Below, in pieces: positions 37,001 to 51,390 of a stretch of DNA of 64,000 nucleotides. The position numbers and the translations under genes are program-made. The first letter of the stretch is position 1. Each line of letters begins with the position of its first letter. The notes beneath the pieces are model-generated. The model had not been told where the DNA came from, ran no database searches, and was given only the letters and a program-made list of their open reading frames with translations. The DNA is from Panonychus citri (Eukaryota > Arthropoda > Arachnida > Trombidiformes > Tetranychidae): the NCBI RefSeq assembly GCF_014898815.1, contig NW_026515406.1, positions 2,046,001 through 2,110,000 on the forward strand. The letters run 5' to 3'.

Positions 37001-40000
37001 AGGTTGGAATCCTCAGTTGAATGATGAAAAGAGCCACAGTTAAAATGATAACAATAAAGACGATGAGATGGTTGAAGATGATGAAAAAATCGAATGATGA
37101 TCAACAACCAATTGAATCGAATATCAGAACTTTTTTTTTCTCTTAACGATAAAGTGAGTGGTTGAGTAAAATTCATGCTCATATCCATGATAATAATGAA
37201 TATAAATATATTATTATACTCACAGATGAAATCAATTGATCATCTTCATCATCTTGTTCATGTCAATAATAAAGGTACACACATTACAGGAGGTTACTCA
37301 TCAGGGATGATAAGTCTGAAAACCTCAAGAGATCCAGTCAACAAGATCAATCTAAACCTTTGGTATCTTTATTTAACAATCAACATGATGAGAACAATCA
37401 AGATAAAATTAAATTCAGTTAATATCATGTAAATAACATTGATTACCAATATCCTTCATGTAAGCAAAATGATATAAACATGATGATGTATTAAAACAAA
37501 TTCAAATGAGGGACTAATGTCAACATTTGCAAAGTTTCAATCTGATTAATTGAAATCAAAACAATATCAAATGGGAATCAATGTTAAAATAATTATCCAA
37601 TTGGCTGGAAAGTATTGAATCGATACACAGGTAAGAAAAACAGGTAACAATTGAATGGATTGATACCAGAAAAAAACTCTTTAATCTTTACCTAAAGTCT
37701 ATTGCTATCTAAACCAAAGAGAGAGAGAGAGATGATGATGATGATAGAGAAACCAAATAGTAAATGTTGATAGTGGTGACAAACCATTGACAATTTTTGT
37801 CAGATCTTTAAAGATAATAGTAAAAAATTAAGATTTAATCATTATCATCATCATTATTTTCATCACTTCTATCATTTTATCATCACCATCTTCATCTTCA
37901 ACAAAAGATGAGAATGAGAAACATTTGATAAATGATATTTCACATTTATAGTAAATTAAGTTGATATTTTATTGTCACAAACAGTTTTTTTTTCATCATC
38001 ACTATTATCATCCTCCCATCTTATCATCATCATTATCCTGGTGTTGAAAAAAGTATCATAACAAATTGGATGGCAAATTTACTGAGGGTGGATGATAATA
38101 GTTTGATAATAACGCACCCATGATGAGAGGAAGGTTAAGTTGACATGATGAACGATTAATTTTATATAAAAGAAAAAGTTGAAATGTAACAGCGAAAATC
38201 TTATTATTAATAGAACTGATTTTTTGATCCATTCAATATGAGTACTAATACTTTTATTCCGACAAATAATAATCAAAAGTTTACATGGTACAGGAAAAGA
38301 AGATCAGAGAGAATTGTGAAATAATATTCTATCTACATTAGAAAATCAAATTCGATGGAACTCTTAACTTTTTCATCTTCGATACTTGATACGTTTTCTT
38401 TCACAATATCAAGTAACTCGAAGAGACATTAACGTTCTGTCGATATTTGGAAATGAAAGAAACTATTTTAAAGTCAATTACTATTGGAGAATAAAAAAAA
38501 GTTGAAGAAATGTAATATCTTTACGATTCTCAGGTGGGAATTGAAATTCAGGAACATGAAATAAGTTCTTAAAATTTGAATAACAAAAAGAAACAAGAAA
38601 CTATCAAATTCGTAAAAAAAGTTTCAGCATAATCGTCATAATAATAAACCACAGGACTTTCTTTGGAATGGTGAATTGATCAGGAAGATCATGAAATTGG
38701 AAATCAAATCAATAATGTTCATGATGATGATGATGATGAGCATGAAAAGACAACGCAAGTCAAATTGTTAATAGAAAAGTAATCATCATTTAAGAATTGG
38801 ATAAAATATTCATTCCAATTTCAACTGAGTAATTTACTAGAAAATCATTATCATGTAAAGTTCAAAAGATTATTGAGTCTCAAGGTGATTACTTATTAGA
38901 GAAATGATTAATATTGATGGTTTTAAGTTGAAAATTTTTACGTTTTGATTCAATTAAAGAAATTGAATCGGAAAAAGTTCAATCAAGACAAAAAATTGTT
39001 CTAACACATTTATCCTAACCCAATGAGCATAAAACTTTGTCATGATAATATCATTTTCAATCATGTAAATTTTTGTCAATTTAAATATCATAACTTTTAG
39101 GTGAAACTTTTATTCAGTTGAATTAAAAACCATTGACTTGTTCATTTTAATTTCAATTACATGGTGTAAAAGAAACTGAGTCTTATAATGAAAATTATTT
39201 TGGAAAAATAAAGGAAAAACAGTTTGGAGCAGAAATGAATGTTAATATAAATATTACATTCATATTCACAGAATTCAATGATTGAGAGTCATTTCTACCA
39301 TGAAAATCACCATAATTGACAGGTAATAATAATAACATGATGTTATTAACAGTTGACTCTGTTATTGGACATTCATATGATAAAAACTTCGAGCTGGTCA
39401 AGATAATCAAATGGTTGACATTGACAATACAATTATCATCTTGATAACATTTCAGAATTGAATATATTTATAAATATAAATATCATTGAATGGATGTTTT
39501 CATGTAAAAAAAGAGACATGTATAAGGAAACAGAATCAAAACATGATAATGACACTTAAGTGCCACCATGATGAATGATTGAGAATGTGCCATGTATTAA
39601 ATTACCATGAACACTGAATTTTGATCAACGTTTCTGCAAAACTTTTCATCCAAGTGTTAAAATATTATTGTAAGAGGAACAAAAAACAACTTTGATACTT
39701 TGTATATCTATTATCATGAATACAGGGAGAAAGAGGAAGAGGATAAGCAAAAAAAAAAGTTCTGAACGGAAGGAAACAATTATGGATATTTTAATATTCA
39801 ATGGGTGATAACCTTTGAACAAGTGGAATCATATAATATTTATCACCTAATCAAGAATCTGTTTAACAACTGATTAAATATCAGTCCAAAGAAACAATAG
39901 TAAAACTGAGCAAATGAAATCAAATAAATCACTTGGATAATCCATTAGATTCATGGTACTCCTCCCATGGTGAAATTCAGATGAAATTAAACATGGAAAT

Positions 40001-42695
40001 GAATGAGGCAAATAGTTTCATCTATCAGAAATAAACTGAATAATCCATGGAAATGTTAACATGGACAGAGAATGACTTGAAATAGCAAAATTTCATTGAG
40101 AGTTAATTTTGAACATGAACTTATCCTGAACACTATTCATCTTCTTTCCTCCTCCTCATCCTCATCTTTCATAGATATAAGTATTTCCATCAATCTCTGT
40201 CACACAAACATGAATGAGTGTGTATATTTACTCACACACACACACATTCATAAATCGTTCATATCTTCAGATCTGAATAGTATTATTAATCTCATGTATT
40301 CATTAATTTACATGAATCTTAAGAATGATGAACTTTTCAGCCATCATAATGTTCAGATTAATACCTTTACCTTTTCACCAAGAGAATACAAATTATCACT
40401 ATTACAATATAATTCATCGATTCATGGTTAATACCCATCAACCATGCACAGAGTTTATTATTATCAGTTTCAAGGTATTGATTCAGAACCGTAGACTCAT
40501 GGTAATCAAAATCAATTTGTAGGATTTGCTGAGTGATTACTCGGATTTCATTGAGATGATTTATCACTCATAGTGCATAAAAAGTTTCATATAATAACAA
40601 CCGATTATATTTATATAAATGAAAACCATGAACAAGGGAAAAGTTCTGAGTAAAGGGGAAAAAATTTACCCCAATGAAAACGTAAAAATCTGAACTCAGA
40701 GATTATCTTCATGAAAACGATCAATATGGAATCGCAAGATGAGAAATTAAATGTTAAAATGCTAAGAAATTTTCTAAGGAAAATTTTACTGGAGAAAAAA
40801 AATTCTACAAATTCTTTGAATTCTGTCTCATGTTCCTCTGTTTCTCTCTCGTTAATCCTTTCGATTAGAATGTAAAATATTTCAATTAGCTTGAAGGTGT
40901 TCTTGTTGTTAATCATCATCACCGTAAATTGATTCTTAATTAACTAACTAATCAATTAATGTAGAAAGTAATTACTAATCACAGGAGAGAGATTGAGTAT
41001 TCTTGTTATTTCATCAATCTAATTTAACTTAAAATTAAGATCCAAAGTTTCAGACATGTTTTAAATCAACTAGAAAATTAGTTGATCAAGAGAAAAAAAA
41101 TTCCAACAGCAATTAGTTGACAAACACTTGAAGGAAATTCGGTAAATTGTTACAATGAACTCGATTGATTAACATTTTGATGTTTGATTAAGAAAATTGA
41201 GTCAACAACATGGATAAAGTAAATCTTTGAGATTCATCAGAATTAGATGAATAATCTGAATAAAGAAACAAAGTTACTCTCAATTCCGATAATTAAGCCT
41301 TCTCAGCATTCTTATAGCCTTGAGCAATCAACTTTTCCCTTACGTCTTTGATATTGGCTCAAGATTATCATGAAACCGAGAGGCTTGAAAGTTACTCAAA
41401 TTTTATTTCATTTCCATGATGATGATCAATTATATTCAGAAATTTGTTGATCTCAATTTTTTTTGTTTCTTTTTTCCCTCATCATATGGTGAGAGTCATG
41501 ATGATAATGATGAAATAACTTTAGGCCTGAGTTTTTTCTTGCTCTATTCTCGATTCTTCAACTTAATCTATGGTTTCTAATGATTTATCTATGACTTAAT
41601 ATATTAATCTAATATGAGAAAATAATAATATCACCATGAAAGTTTATGAGATTGAAATGGTTGATGATGTATGACAAGGGTGAAGATAAGAATGATGAGA
41701 AAATGATGATAAAAAAGGAGAATGGTGATTAGAAAGAAACAGAATGATAATCTTAACGGTAAATCACCATCATCATCATCATGATACATTTGGTAGGTTC
41801 GAGAGTGTTGAAAAAAAAAGAGTTCTAATAACTCTGACAGGCAAATGATTATGATTAAGGTGAATTTAGTTCAGAATAATGATCAACATCATGAATAAGA
41901 TGGTAAGTTAACCTTAATTGTAAACTGATATCGTTCGTTCTGATCTTTTCTCGTTCTCAGAACTCGAGTTTTGGGTGCAAGTTTACTGGAAAGAAAAGAA
42001 AAAAATTCGAAAACTTTTTTCTAATCGTAATTATTTTCTTTTCACCAACTTATCATGTTTATGTATACAGATATGTATAATATATTATTGTGCTTGCTAT
42101 TATTATCATGACAAATTTTGGTGATATGATATCAACCACCGGTTCTTTATTTGATTTAGAAAAGTTTTACTCATCTTGAAAGAGAAAAGTTCTAAGTTAT
42201 TCTGAGTTTCACTGTCAAGGAATGATAATGACGATGAACAGGAAGATAAAAGATCATGTTACAAGTAATATTCCATGCTAATGATTAGTATAAGTTAATA
42301 GTAACTTCAACAGCCAAGATGATAACATGGAGAGTTAATGATGAGAAAAATATCTCCAGGTAAAGTCTTGGAATTCAATGTTACCTGGTGAGCTATTTGA
42401 TTGATTTTTATTTCATTTTCTATAGCAATTGATCAGGTGAACAATAACAATTTAACCCTGATCAACTTGGAAAGATAATTACCGGAACTCAGGTAATGAA
42501 AAAAAAACTACAGGAAATCATTAGATTTGATGAGATTATAATCTCATGAAACAAAGTTGAATGTAGATAAACTTTTGGTTAGAACTTTTTTCCCTTCTTA
42601 ATAATAATAGTAAAATCAATCAACATTTAGAGATGACAATTTATTGTTGAGAAAACAATCAAAATTTGATTAAAACTGTAAAGTTTCAACCAACT

Positions 42696-42697
<2 letters not shown>

Positions 42698-42729
<32 letters not shown>
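42698..42729. repeat. (GA)n microsatellite
   Basis: Pure GA run of about 32 bp in the long gene-free region. Confidence 0.9.
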
Positions 42730-42733
<4 letters not shown>

Positions 42734-45700
42734 TTTATGGAGGTAAATTATTCTCCATAGTTGAAAATAGGGAATTGTTCCCGGTGGTAACTGATAAATG
42801 AAGAGAAATTTAATTTAATTTAGTTGCATGTTGTTTCCAATCAAGGTGAATACTTTTCAATGGGTTATCATGGAAAGTTCATCAAGAAACATTGAAGTCA
42901 TGAAAACAAAAGAAAACCTCATTCATTTTATCAGCTATCATGAATTTCGGCATCTGTATTATATCAACCAGAATGATAATATGAATGATAAACAATGAAT
43001 CTGAAACTATTCAAGTTTATCTCTATGACTTGAATGGTTTTATTTTCATATTATTTTTTTACCAGGAAAAGGAAAACAATAGTTAATATTATTTTATATA
43101 ATATGGAAAATGATTTGACATGAGAATTCAACATAAATGAATACAAGTAACAATTTAAAAGGCAAATCGTAGAGAAATTGGCAGGAAACAATCACCCTGA
43201 AAATCTGATAGTAGCTTAGAATTGAGTTGACTTTCTGATTGATGTAAACAAACATTGAAATTCAATGAGATGAAAAACTTTCAACACATTTAGAAAAAGT
43301 GAAACTTTAATAATAAAAAATATTATTAGAATTATAATTTCATGACAAAAGTAACATTTCATGGAGTCAGATCAGAACTAAATGAATACCATGGAAAAGG
43401 AAAGAGAAAATAAAATTGAATCTAGTTTGTCTCATTTACGAGAATTAATCTTCATTTTAATTAGAGTGATTTCTCAATCGACAATCTAATAAAGAAAACT
43501 AAATCACAATCAATTCTTGGAAATGATTCAATCTCATTTGGTTAGAATTTTTTTTCTTCATGTTGAAATACTCATATTATCATGATCGTTCTGGTGAAAA
43601 GAAAAAAAAGTTTCCACTCCATTGATTAGGATTAATGGGATTAAACTTAATCACGATTAAGACAAATTGTCATCTCATTATTATGAACAGATCAAGTGTT
43701 GGTATTGTGATATTGCAATCAAATTAAATTGGTGAAGATTTATTATCAATAATATTATATTATAACTCATTAGTAAATGAGATATAAACTGCTAATTGTT
43801 AGTAATTTCAATTACCAAGTCTGATTATCGACATATTATATGAAAATCAATTGATTCGTGGATATTAATGGTTATTAATCTGACTCGTTTTTCAGGAAAT
43901 TATAACCATCACCATGAACTTTAACATGTTGAAGATGAAATCCCTTAAGAGGGTATTCAGAATTTGTGATTTCGATTATATATAACATACAAGATGATAA
44001 AGTTGATGTGATACAAGAAGTTACAATGATGATGAGGATAAAAAGGAAGATGAGATTTTGTATCTTATTCGATTGAACTTGAAATGGTAGAGTTCAGTTC
44101 CAATTGATTTAGACTTTTTTTGATTCTATCACCAATCGAAGAGAGCTGATTAATCACATGATTATATTAAGAAAGAAAGTTAATCATCTGATATAATCAA
44201 CATTACCTTCAGGGACTCTGAATAAGTATAAGGATGTGTCATTTTATATTCACCATGTTCACCTCATCATGATATCATAACCATTCGGAATACATTGAAA
44301 AAAATATAATAATAATAATGATGAACAGTGGAAAGTCAAGCAAAAAAAAGCCTTAAGATGTTATCACCATGTTATTAGCTGACTGAATGTATAATTACCT
44401 TGAAATATTAATAATAATATCATGAAGATGAGAAGTAAAATGCTTGAAGCAAGAAAAACGAACCATGGGAAACCAGAATTTCATCTGATCATCTCATTAA
44501 TAGGGATTTAATATTATTATCATCAAAAATGAACCTTCAATCCAGTGAGGGAGAAAGAGACAATTTCAAGGAGTTGATCATTAAAATATGATTGTCACTT
44601 TGATCGGTTGTATATTAAACTGTAATTAAATAAGATCATTCAACAAGCCGCTCTCATGAGACAGCTCAGATTATCACGACTTGGAATGCCATGAAATCTT
44701 ATATATTAGTAAATATAACAATTTATTAGTAGCATTTTGATAATATTTATCATTGAATATCTCGATTGAAAATAGCCTCGATCTAGAAATTTTGTTGATT
44801 GATGAAAATGAAAACTATTCTAATCAATATAAAAGTTTACATTGTTAATCCACTTGCAATGAAAATAGACTGACCAGAAAGATAGATACTGGACAATAAC
44901 AATAGATTATATTGTTTGGTCACTATTGATAAGATAACATTGAATCTAATAACATTTGATAAATTAGTTTATATTGATTAGTTTGTGTTAACGGGCAATA
45001 CACTTGATTGATATTAGTTACACAATAATCAACTTATCAAAGTGAATATTAGTTATTTACACATTAATAGCCAATGTCCAGCAGGGTCTGAGATAAAATG
45101 AATGACCATGAAACAATTATCATTACAATAATAATAAATGACAATTTAGATAAATGCATTTAGATATAAAAAAAATGTAAGACTAATATGTTGATGGATA
45201 AAAAAACTCCGTAGACTGGGAGTGTCAACGGCCTGTTGATATATGTTATTGTTATTTATCATAATCATCTTGATAATGATGATGATAAAGTTTATGCTAC
45301 AGAATATAACAGATTTAATCAGGTTCAGTTGAATAGGAAACAATAATGAACCAGTGAAGCTTTTCAGGCCTCTTACCGGAATCATCAAGATTATCATGAA
45401 AACTGGTGATGAGCATGATGATCATCCTACTGAAAAGTATTGAAAATCTCACAATAGTTGAGCAAGAGATGATGATGATGATGATGAAGACGAGGAGGAA
45501 GAATCGAGAAAGAGAGAGAGAGAGAGAAAAGAATCAGAAATCAGGTTGAGAAAGAAAAAGTAATTCTTAGCTGAATCAATATCATTCCATTCCAATGATT
45601 CTGAATAAGTTCATGATGATCATGATGGTGAAGATGATGAATTTTTAGCTGCATGATGAAACTTTTTGTACAATTTTTATTCTCTAGCTCTTTGCCGATG

Positions 45701-48700
45701 AAAGTGAACAAAAAAATATTACAAATCCAAGTAAACGACCTATGAACTTGAAACATGAAGATATTGAAATCAAATGATGATGATAGTAACCATTTGGATG
45801 AGGAAATCTTTTGAGGATATTATCAAAAATGGCACAGAAAAGTGAGTGGAGAAAGTGTTTCATGATGATAATGACGACCAAAGTGAAAGAGAAATGATAA
45901 TACTTTTGAAATAGTAGATGAAATATTTCTGTTGAATACCCCGGAGGGATTTCTATCAAATTCTAAGTGTTATTAGCATTGTAAGTTATCAAATTTTTCT
46001 GATTCTCTGAAACATTTTTTTCCTGTTTTCTCATTTTCTACCTGCACATTTACCTTTACCATCTTGTATCCTTTTGTCATCATTTTAAAAGATTCATTTT
46101 CTTCAGGTATCATCATGATTACTCAATATTTAAGTGAACATTTCCAGGTTCCGATGAATGAAACTGTATAAGACACAATATTGAACTTAATCATATTGAG
46201 TAAATTGTTGTTCAATCAGTTTGATGCTAACCTATTTTCGTCATCATCACATACCAGAAAGTTTTCACAACTTCATCATATGATTAAATCATCATCATCA
46301 TGATAACCTAATAACTGAGTCTCATCATGATGTTGAGTCACATTTTTACCTTTGCTACTGGATCATCATGTATATCATTTTTGTCATTCAATGAATCAGC
46401 TGAACTTTTGCACATGGAAGATGGAAAGATTCTTGACTTCATCATGAAACTGAATTTTTCCCTCTTCTTCTTCCCTGATCCAATGGATGATAATAAGGAT
46501 GATGAGGTAAGAAGGATGAAAAAAAAAGTTCTAGATTCATGTTTAACTGACTGATGTAAACCATCACGCTCGAGAGCCTTACAATTGTCACTCATCTTCA
46601 GATTATCTTCACAATATAATGTTGTCAGCAATTTTACTTCATGCTCAGTTTCCTCCTCATCCTCATCATTATCATCTGTCCTACCACCACCTTAACCCGC
46701 TCCACCTCTCTATCATCTTAACCTTCAAGTCCTCCACATCAACATGAACAACAACAGTTGAAGGTATTGACTTGTACAATTTAGGCTCAAACACTGAGAC
46801 AAGGAAAACAACAATATCACAGACAGAACCCAATCAACGGTCAATAGAATGACGATAAAAAACATGTCAAAAGTCATTAAGATGGACAAAGTCCACCCAC
46901 CAGGCTGGCCTATTAATTCCTCAGTCAATCAGAGTTTACATTGTTAGAATTGAAATCAATCAAAACTCACATTTACCATGTAAATGGTTTATAAACCGTT
47001 ATCGTGTATTTATTGATCATGTTATTGTGTTAATAGTAATTTACAAGGAAGTAATAAAATTTAATTAAATTCTATTGATCAAATTATCATCTTATTAAAC
47101 CTTTATCTATTCTAAGATTTTCCAACACAATTTCCGTTTTCCAGTTTAATAAATCATCATTTTCCTCACATGAGTTGTTGGGTATTGTTGATAATAATTT
47201 CTGAATATATTTAAGAGGTATAGTCATACACACTGACCAATACATTGGGAATTGAAATGATGAGAATGTGTCTTACTGTTACAGTTACTCTGTATTCTCG
47301 TGTTATAATTTGATAAAATTCAGTTCATGTTCATGAGAAAAACGCAACAATATAAAATAAACGATTATCCACTGAATGAATTCCGAGTGAATTCAAAGTC
47401 TTTTATGTTTACCGGTGGTTTCTACCATTGAAACATGTATTAATAAAACTGGCTGAACATGGAGATAGAGAAAGAACAAGTTGAAATAATATATTATAAG
47501 ATTGTAGTAAATTCTGGTTTTAAGAATGAAAATCATGATTCCAATGGAAAGGAAGATGAGTTGAAAAAGAGATTTACTGATTATCTAATAGCAGTAATAT
47601 TATCACCATGAAACAATCATCAAAGTGGATGACAAAAAAGTAAACACTTGGAATTGTTTACATCTTAATCTGGTTTTTGCTTTAGTGGAAGAGAAAATTT
47701 TCTTAAACGAAAACTCGAAAACGTTTCTTTCAGGATTGAGATTTGCTACTATTCAAAGAATAGTGTGTTTATCTCAAAGTCACGGAACTTTCATTATTAG
47801 TAGCAGGCGAGTAGCAAATATTAATAAATTAGTTGATTAATTTGTTGACTTCTGCAGATGACTTGGAAAATTCACTCATAGTTCTGTAATTATCGTGACA
47901 ATAAGTGAAACTGTTGGAAATCTGAGTAAGAGTTATGGAAATACACAACCACTAGGTGAATGAATGAATGTATACAAAGGTATTGAAACACACCAACTAA
48001 CAACTACGAATACAACGATTGGAATGGCGATCTAAATAATGAAGAATATTCGCGAACTTTATCAATCATGTCAAATTAACGTGTTCACGATAATAAGATA
48101 TAAAAAATGTAGCTGATCGTCCATTTAGTCAGAGTTAGATACTTTTTGGATCCGAAGTATATCTACCCACCGAATGAGACTAGACCTGCTGGATAGCCTC
48201 TCTTTGGATTTGAACGAGTTCGACTCGAATAGAGGTAATTCTTAAACCACCGGGATTCATGCGCATTGAACTATTAATTTTGATCATTTATCTAAATCTT
48301 AATCTTAATCTTAATCTCAATCTAATTGTCTATTTTATCTCTTAATCATTTAATTAATTATTGTTATTCAATCTATTCATTGTAATAATTTCATCTAATA
48401 CTCTAATCAACTTTTAAATCCACAATAAGTGTATTACCGAAATCTAGACAAAACCAAATACCTAAAAACAACCATATATAAAAAGAGAAATGCGAGTCAA
48501 ACTGTTGATGGCAACAGTCTTTGTAAGAAGGGAGATATGTAAGGGCAATCAAGCAACGCAACAGGGAAGATTACGTTGATTAGTTAATCAAAACTCAAAA
48601 GTTCACAATTAATTATAATAAGAATTCATAAGACTTCCTGAGTGTCAATTTGTATTCAATTTGCTACATGTTAACTAAAATAATATAAGGTTTCAAAAGT

Positions 48701-48984
48701 GTTGATCAAAACACTTCCGATTAAAATAATTCTGTATCAAACTTCAGGGAGAAAGGAGGTATAAAAGAGAAACGATAACTAAAATAAAAGGAAAGTAGAG
48801 GAAGTGGTAGGGAGATATTTTTAAGAGTATCATGATTAAATGAGTATCGTCATAAATTCTCTTTTCAACATTAATGTTACTATTGAACTATGTGTTATTT
48901 GCTTGTATTTGTGTATTATGTCTTAATTTAATTGTGCAACGAATAAGCTAGTGTACAAAGTTTATTAATCCTCTCTATTATCTT

Positions 48985-50205
48985 CATTGACCATCAAATG
49001 ACCTTGAAACCGTATCATAACAAAATGACCGGAATGACCTTGATATTTTAATATGACAATTGAGTATGGCCTAAACTATCATAACTCGAGTCTGGGGTCT
49101 GAACACTCAAAGACAAAAGAGTTATTCAAGAAACCTTGTTAAAACTTGGGGAAATACCCTGTATTGATAGGATTCGATCCACTCAGAGGAACCTACGGAA
49201 CATGAACCTTAAATCAATGAATCGTTGAGGAATATGTTTAACGGTTCATCGTCGTGGATTCTGCACTTTAAATGAATGGATTGCTGCAGTCAAATCACGC
49301 TTTAATATTCGTAGGATATCAGCTCTATTTTACATAAGAATAGCTACAGCCATTCGAATGTATCCGACAATAAGACGTCTTTCCATAGAAACACGAGTGT
49401 TAGAAAATAACTTATATATGTTTAAAAATATACATTTACTCGGTGAAGAAGAAGAAAGGCTCTGGTTATCAGAATAATACATTGTAGAATTGCATAGACA
49501 CATTTTGTGCATCTTGAATTTCGAATCGATTGGTATATTGCAATTAATTGTAATCCTAATATTTGTCTTATAATCTTATTTTCAATAAAATTCACATTTA
49601 CCTGGGAAGTCGTTGACCTATACACGGCCATCACCTTTTAAAGTTACTCCCTCAATTTAAAAGTTAACAAACTTGTTGTAACAGGTTGTTGGCCTTGGGT
49701 TGCCCCGAAAAATCATTAATTTCGTTGATACAAAGAAAGAGAAAAAGAAAGAGATGAGAAAGAGAAAACGGAAAAAAGTGGCCTCATTTGTGTAGTTTTA
49801 CTATTACTTCCTCATTTTCTTCTATTCGCCAGGTTCGCATTCGGAGGGAGGACTTCAACTAGAAAATTACGTTTGATTATTGGCTCCCTCTCATCTATCA
49901 AGCTCCCATGGAAAAATGTACTCACCAAAGAGGAGATTTAAACATTGAAAGAGATTTTAATTCAATGTCATGATGTTCTGTTAATTAGAAAACTAAAGTA
50001 CCAGTTGGGGCAAATAGTATTACGAGTACAGGACTATTCAGCTATTTTCGCCGATGTTTTTTGAGATTTTCTCAGCAACTAAGAGTCGAAGGAACTCGAG
50101 ACTTGGGTGGTATGCGTTTGAGCGATACTCAATTGTCATATTAAAGATCAAGGTCATTCAGGTCACTGGTAAAATAACGCGCTTCAAGGTCATTTGAAGG
50201 CATTA
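48985..50205. mobile_element. Degenerate element bounded by inverted repeats with TCAAGGTCA motifs
   Basis: About 80 bp at 48990-49069 matches the reverse complement of 50123-50200. Both arms include GATACTCAATTGTC-like sequence and two copies of TCAAGGTCA. The spacer is about 1.05 kb and contains the first pol-like fragment (49804-50016). Composition is less AT-rich than around it. Either a decayed element with inverted termini, or two older insertions in opposite orientation. Confidence 0.5.
49804..50016 (+). pseudogene. Broken fragment resembling a Ty3/gypsy pol linker (copy 1)
   Basis: It translates in parts to a FAFGGRTSTRKLRLII start, then LTKEEI followed by an in-frame TAA, then LKEILIQCHDVL. 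A one-base frameshift precedes VGANSIT. It is clearly homologous to the fragment at 51166-51390. The LTKEEI, LKEILIQCHDVL and VGxNxI succession resembles the segment before reverse transcriptase in Ty3/gypsy polyproteins, but that assignment is tentative. It is inactive: one stop, one frameshift and no flanking enzyme domains. Confidence 0.4.
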
Positions 50206-51165
50206 CCATAAAAAATATGTGTGAAAACACCAGTATCAAGTTTTCAGGCTCTTATGTCTTTAGGGTCAACTGTTAAGATAATGCACCTTAAGGTTGTTGT
50301 ACCTCATTAAATATCCATACAATAGATTAAATAACTAGTTCTTTTATCGTTTTCTTAGAATGAAAAAATAACAAACTGTTTAATGAGGCGAAAGTTAAAT
50401 AAAAAAGATATTATTCTAAAATTTTTAGAACTGTTAAAGCCGAGGATAAAAACACGTCAAATAAACAATGAAAAAGTTAAAAGAGATCAATTGATCAACT
50501 ATTAGCTCACTAGCTATCCAAAATTTGAATAGTTGACATGAAAAGAACATGTATGAAAACGGAGATGATGCTGGAGTAAATTATCATTAATCATTCTACC
50601 ATGAAAAGAATAAGCTCTTTGCATGAAAAACATCATTGATTCTCTCGATTAACAGTCGTCATCATCTTAAACTAGTCCAATCTCTCTCTCTCTGGCACAC
50701 CATTTATTTAATTTACTGGCTTTACCATCATCATCATCTTAAACTGGCCCAATCTCTTTCTTTCTCTCTTTCTCTGGAGAACCATCGAGTTAAATTGGTA
50801 CCCAAAATGCACAATGAAGTGCATTATATCAATCAATTGCAAATTTGAAACTGAATAAAATGTGATCATGCAACTTGAATGGAAACATTCATTGTTATAT
50901 CTTTTGTCTTTTGACAGTTTCTGCAATTCATCAATGACATCTGTTCAGTTAATGTTTTCTTAAGAAAAAAACTGTTTTGAAGAAAAAAGATGATCTTAGA
51001 GTCAATTGTAATTTAGTTTCAGTTAGAACCACTTTCTAGAGTTAGAATCATCATCATCATCACATTCGTTTCATTTTATTTATTCAATTCTAATAATTGA
51101 ATTGTGAGCAAAATGGTTATTAGAAACAACAGGTAAGCTATTGGTGCTATTATGTGTTGATTGAA

Positions 51166-51390
51166 ACTTCCTTGCGATAATCTTTCGTTTCTTCTATTCT
51201 CCAGGTTTGCATTCGGAGCGAGACCGCTGACTCGCAAATTACGTCTTATAATTGCTCTCTCATCGAACTCACCTGGGAAGAATATTCTCTCTAAAGAGGA
51301 AATTGAAACCCTGAAGGGCATACTAATTCAGTGTCATGATGTTCTTGTGTTCAAAAAATCAAAAATATCAGTTGGGATCAATACCATTAC
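51166..51390 (+). pseudogene. Fragment homologous to the 49.8-kb fragment (copy 2)
   Basis: This copy keeps an open frame: FAFGARPLTRKLRLIIALSS, then LSKEEIETLKGILIQCHDVL and VGINTITLK before a TGA. The homology to copy 1 starts upstream, in a shared TTCTTCTATTC-CCAGGTT-CATTCGGAG stretch, and it ends soon after the VG-N-IT motif. No reverse transcriptase, protease or integrase motifs lie nearby. It is probably a relic of a retroelement; an unrelated duplicated host exon is the alternative. Confidence 0.4.

Larger units (their letters stand above)
33706..48000. other. Long gene-free region, probably receptor intron or intergenic
   Basis: No exon with recognisable domains on either strand. The first few hundred bases are the likely 3' UTR of the dsRBD-USP gene. 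From about 36 kb the DNA becomes rich in CATG-containing words (CATGAA, CATGAT, CATGG) and GAT/ATC runs. All open frames are under about 115 codons and look random. Confidence 0.5.

Noticed and set aside
47625..47840. 71-codon plus-strand frame
   Set aside because: No motif, no splice context and no homology to the nearby pol-like fragments.
48500..49140. A complete LTR starting near TGTTGATGG with TATAAAAG inside
   Set aside because: No second LTR copy, no clear CA end and no primer binding site could be paired, so only a relic is claimed.
49165..49195. Possible tRNA B-box (GGATCGAATCC on the minus strand)
   Set aside because: The flanking bases do not form a T stem and no A-box, anticodon arm or acceptor stem could be found.
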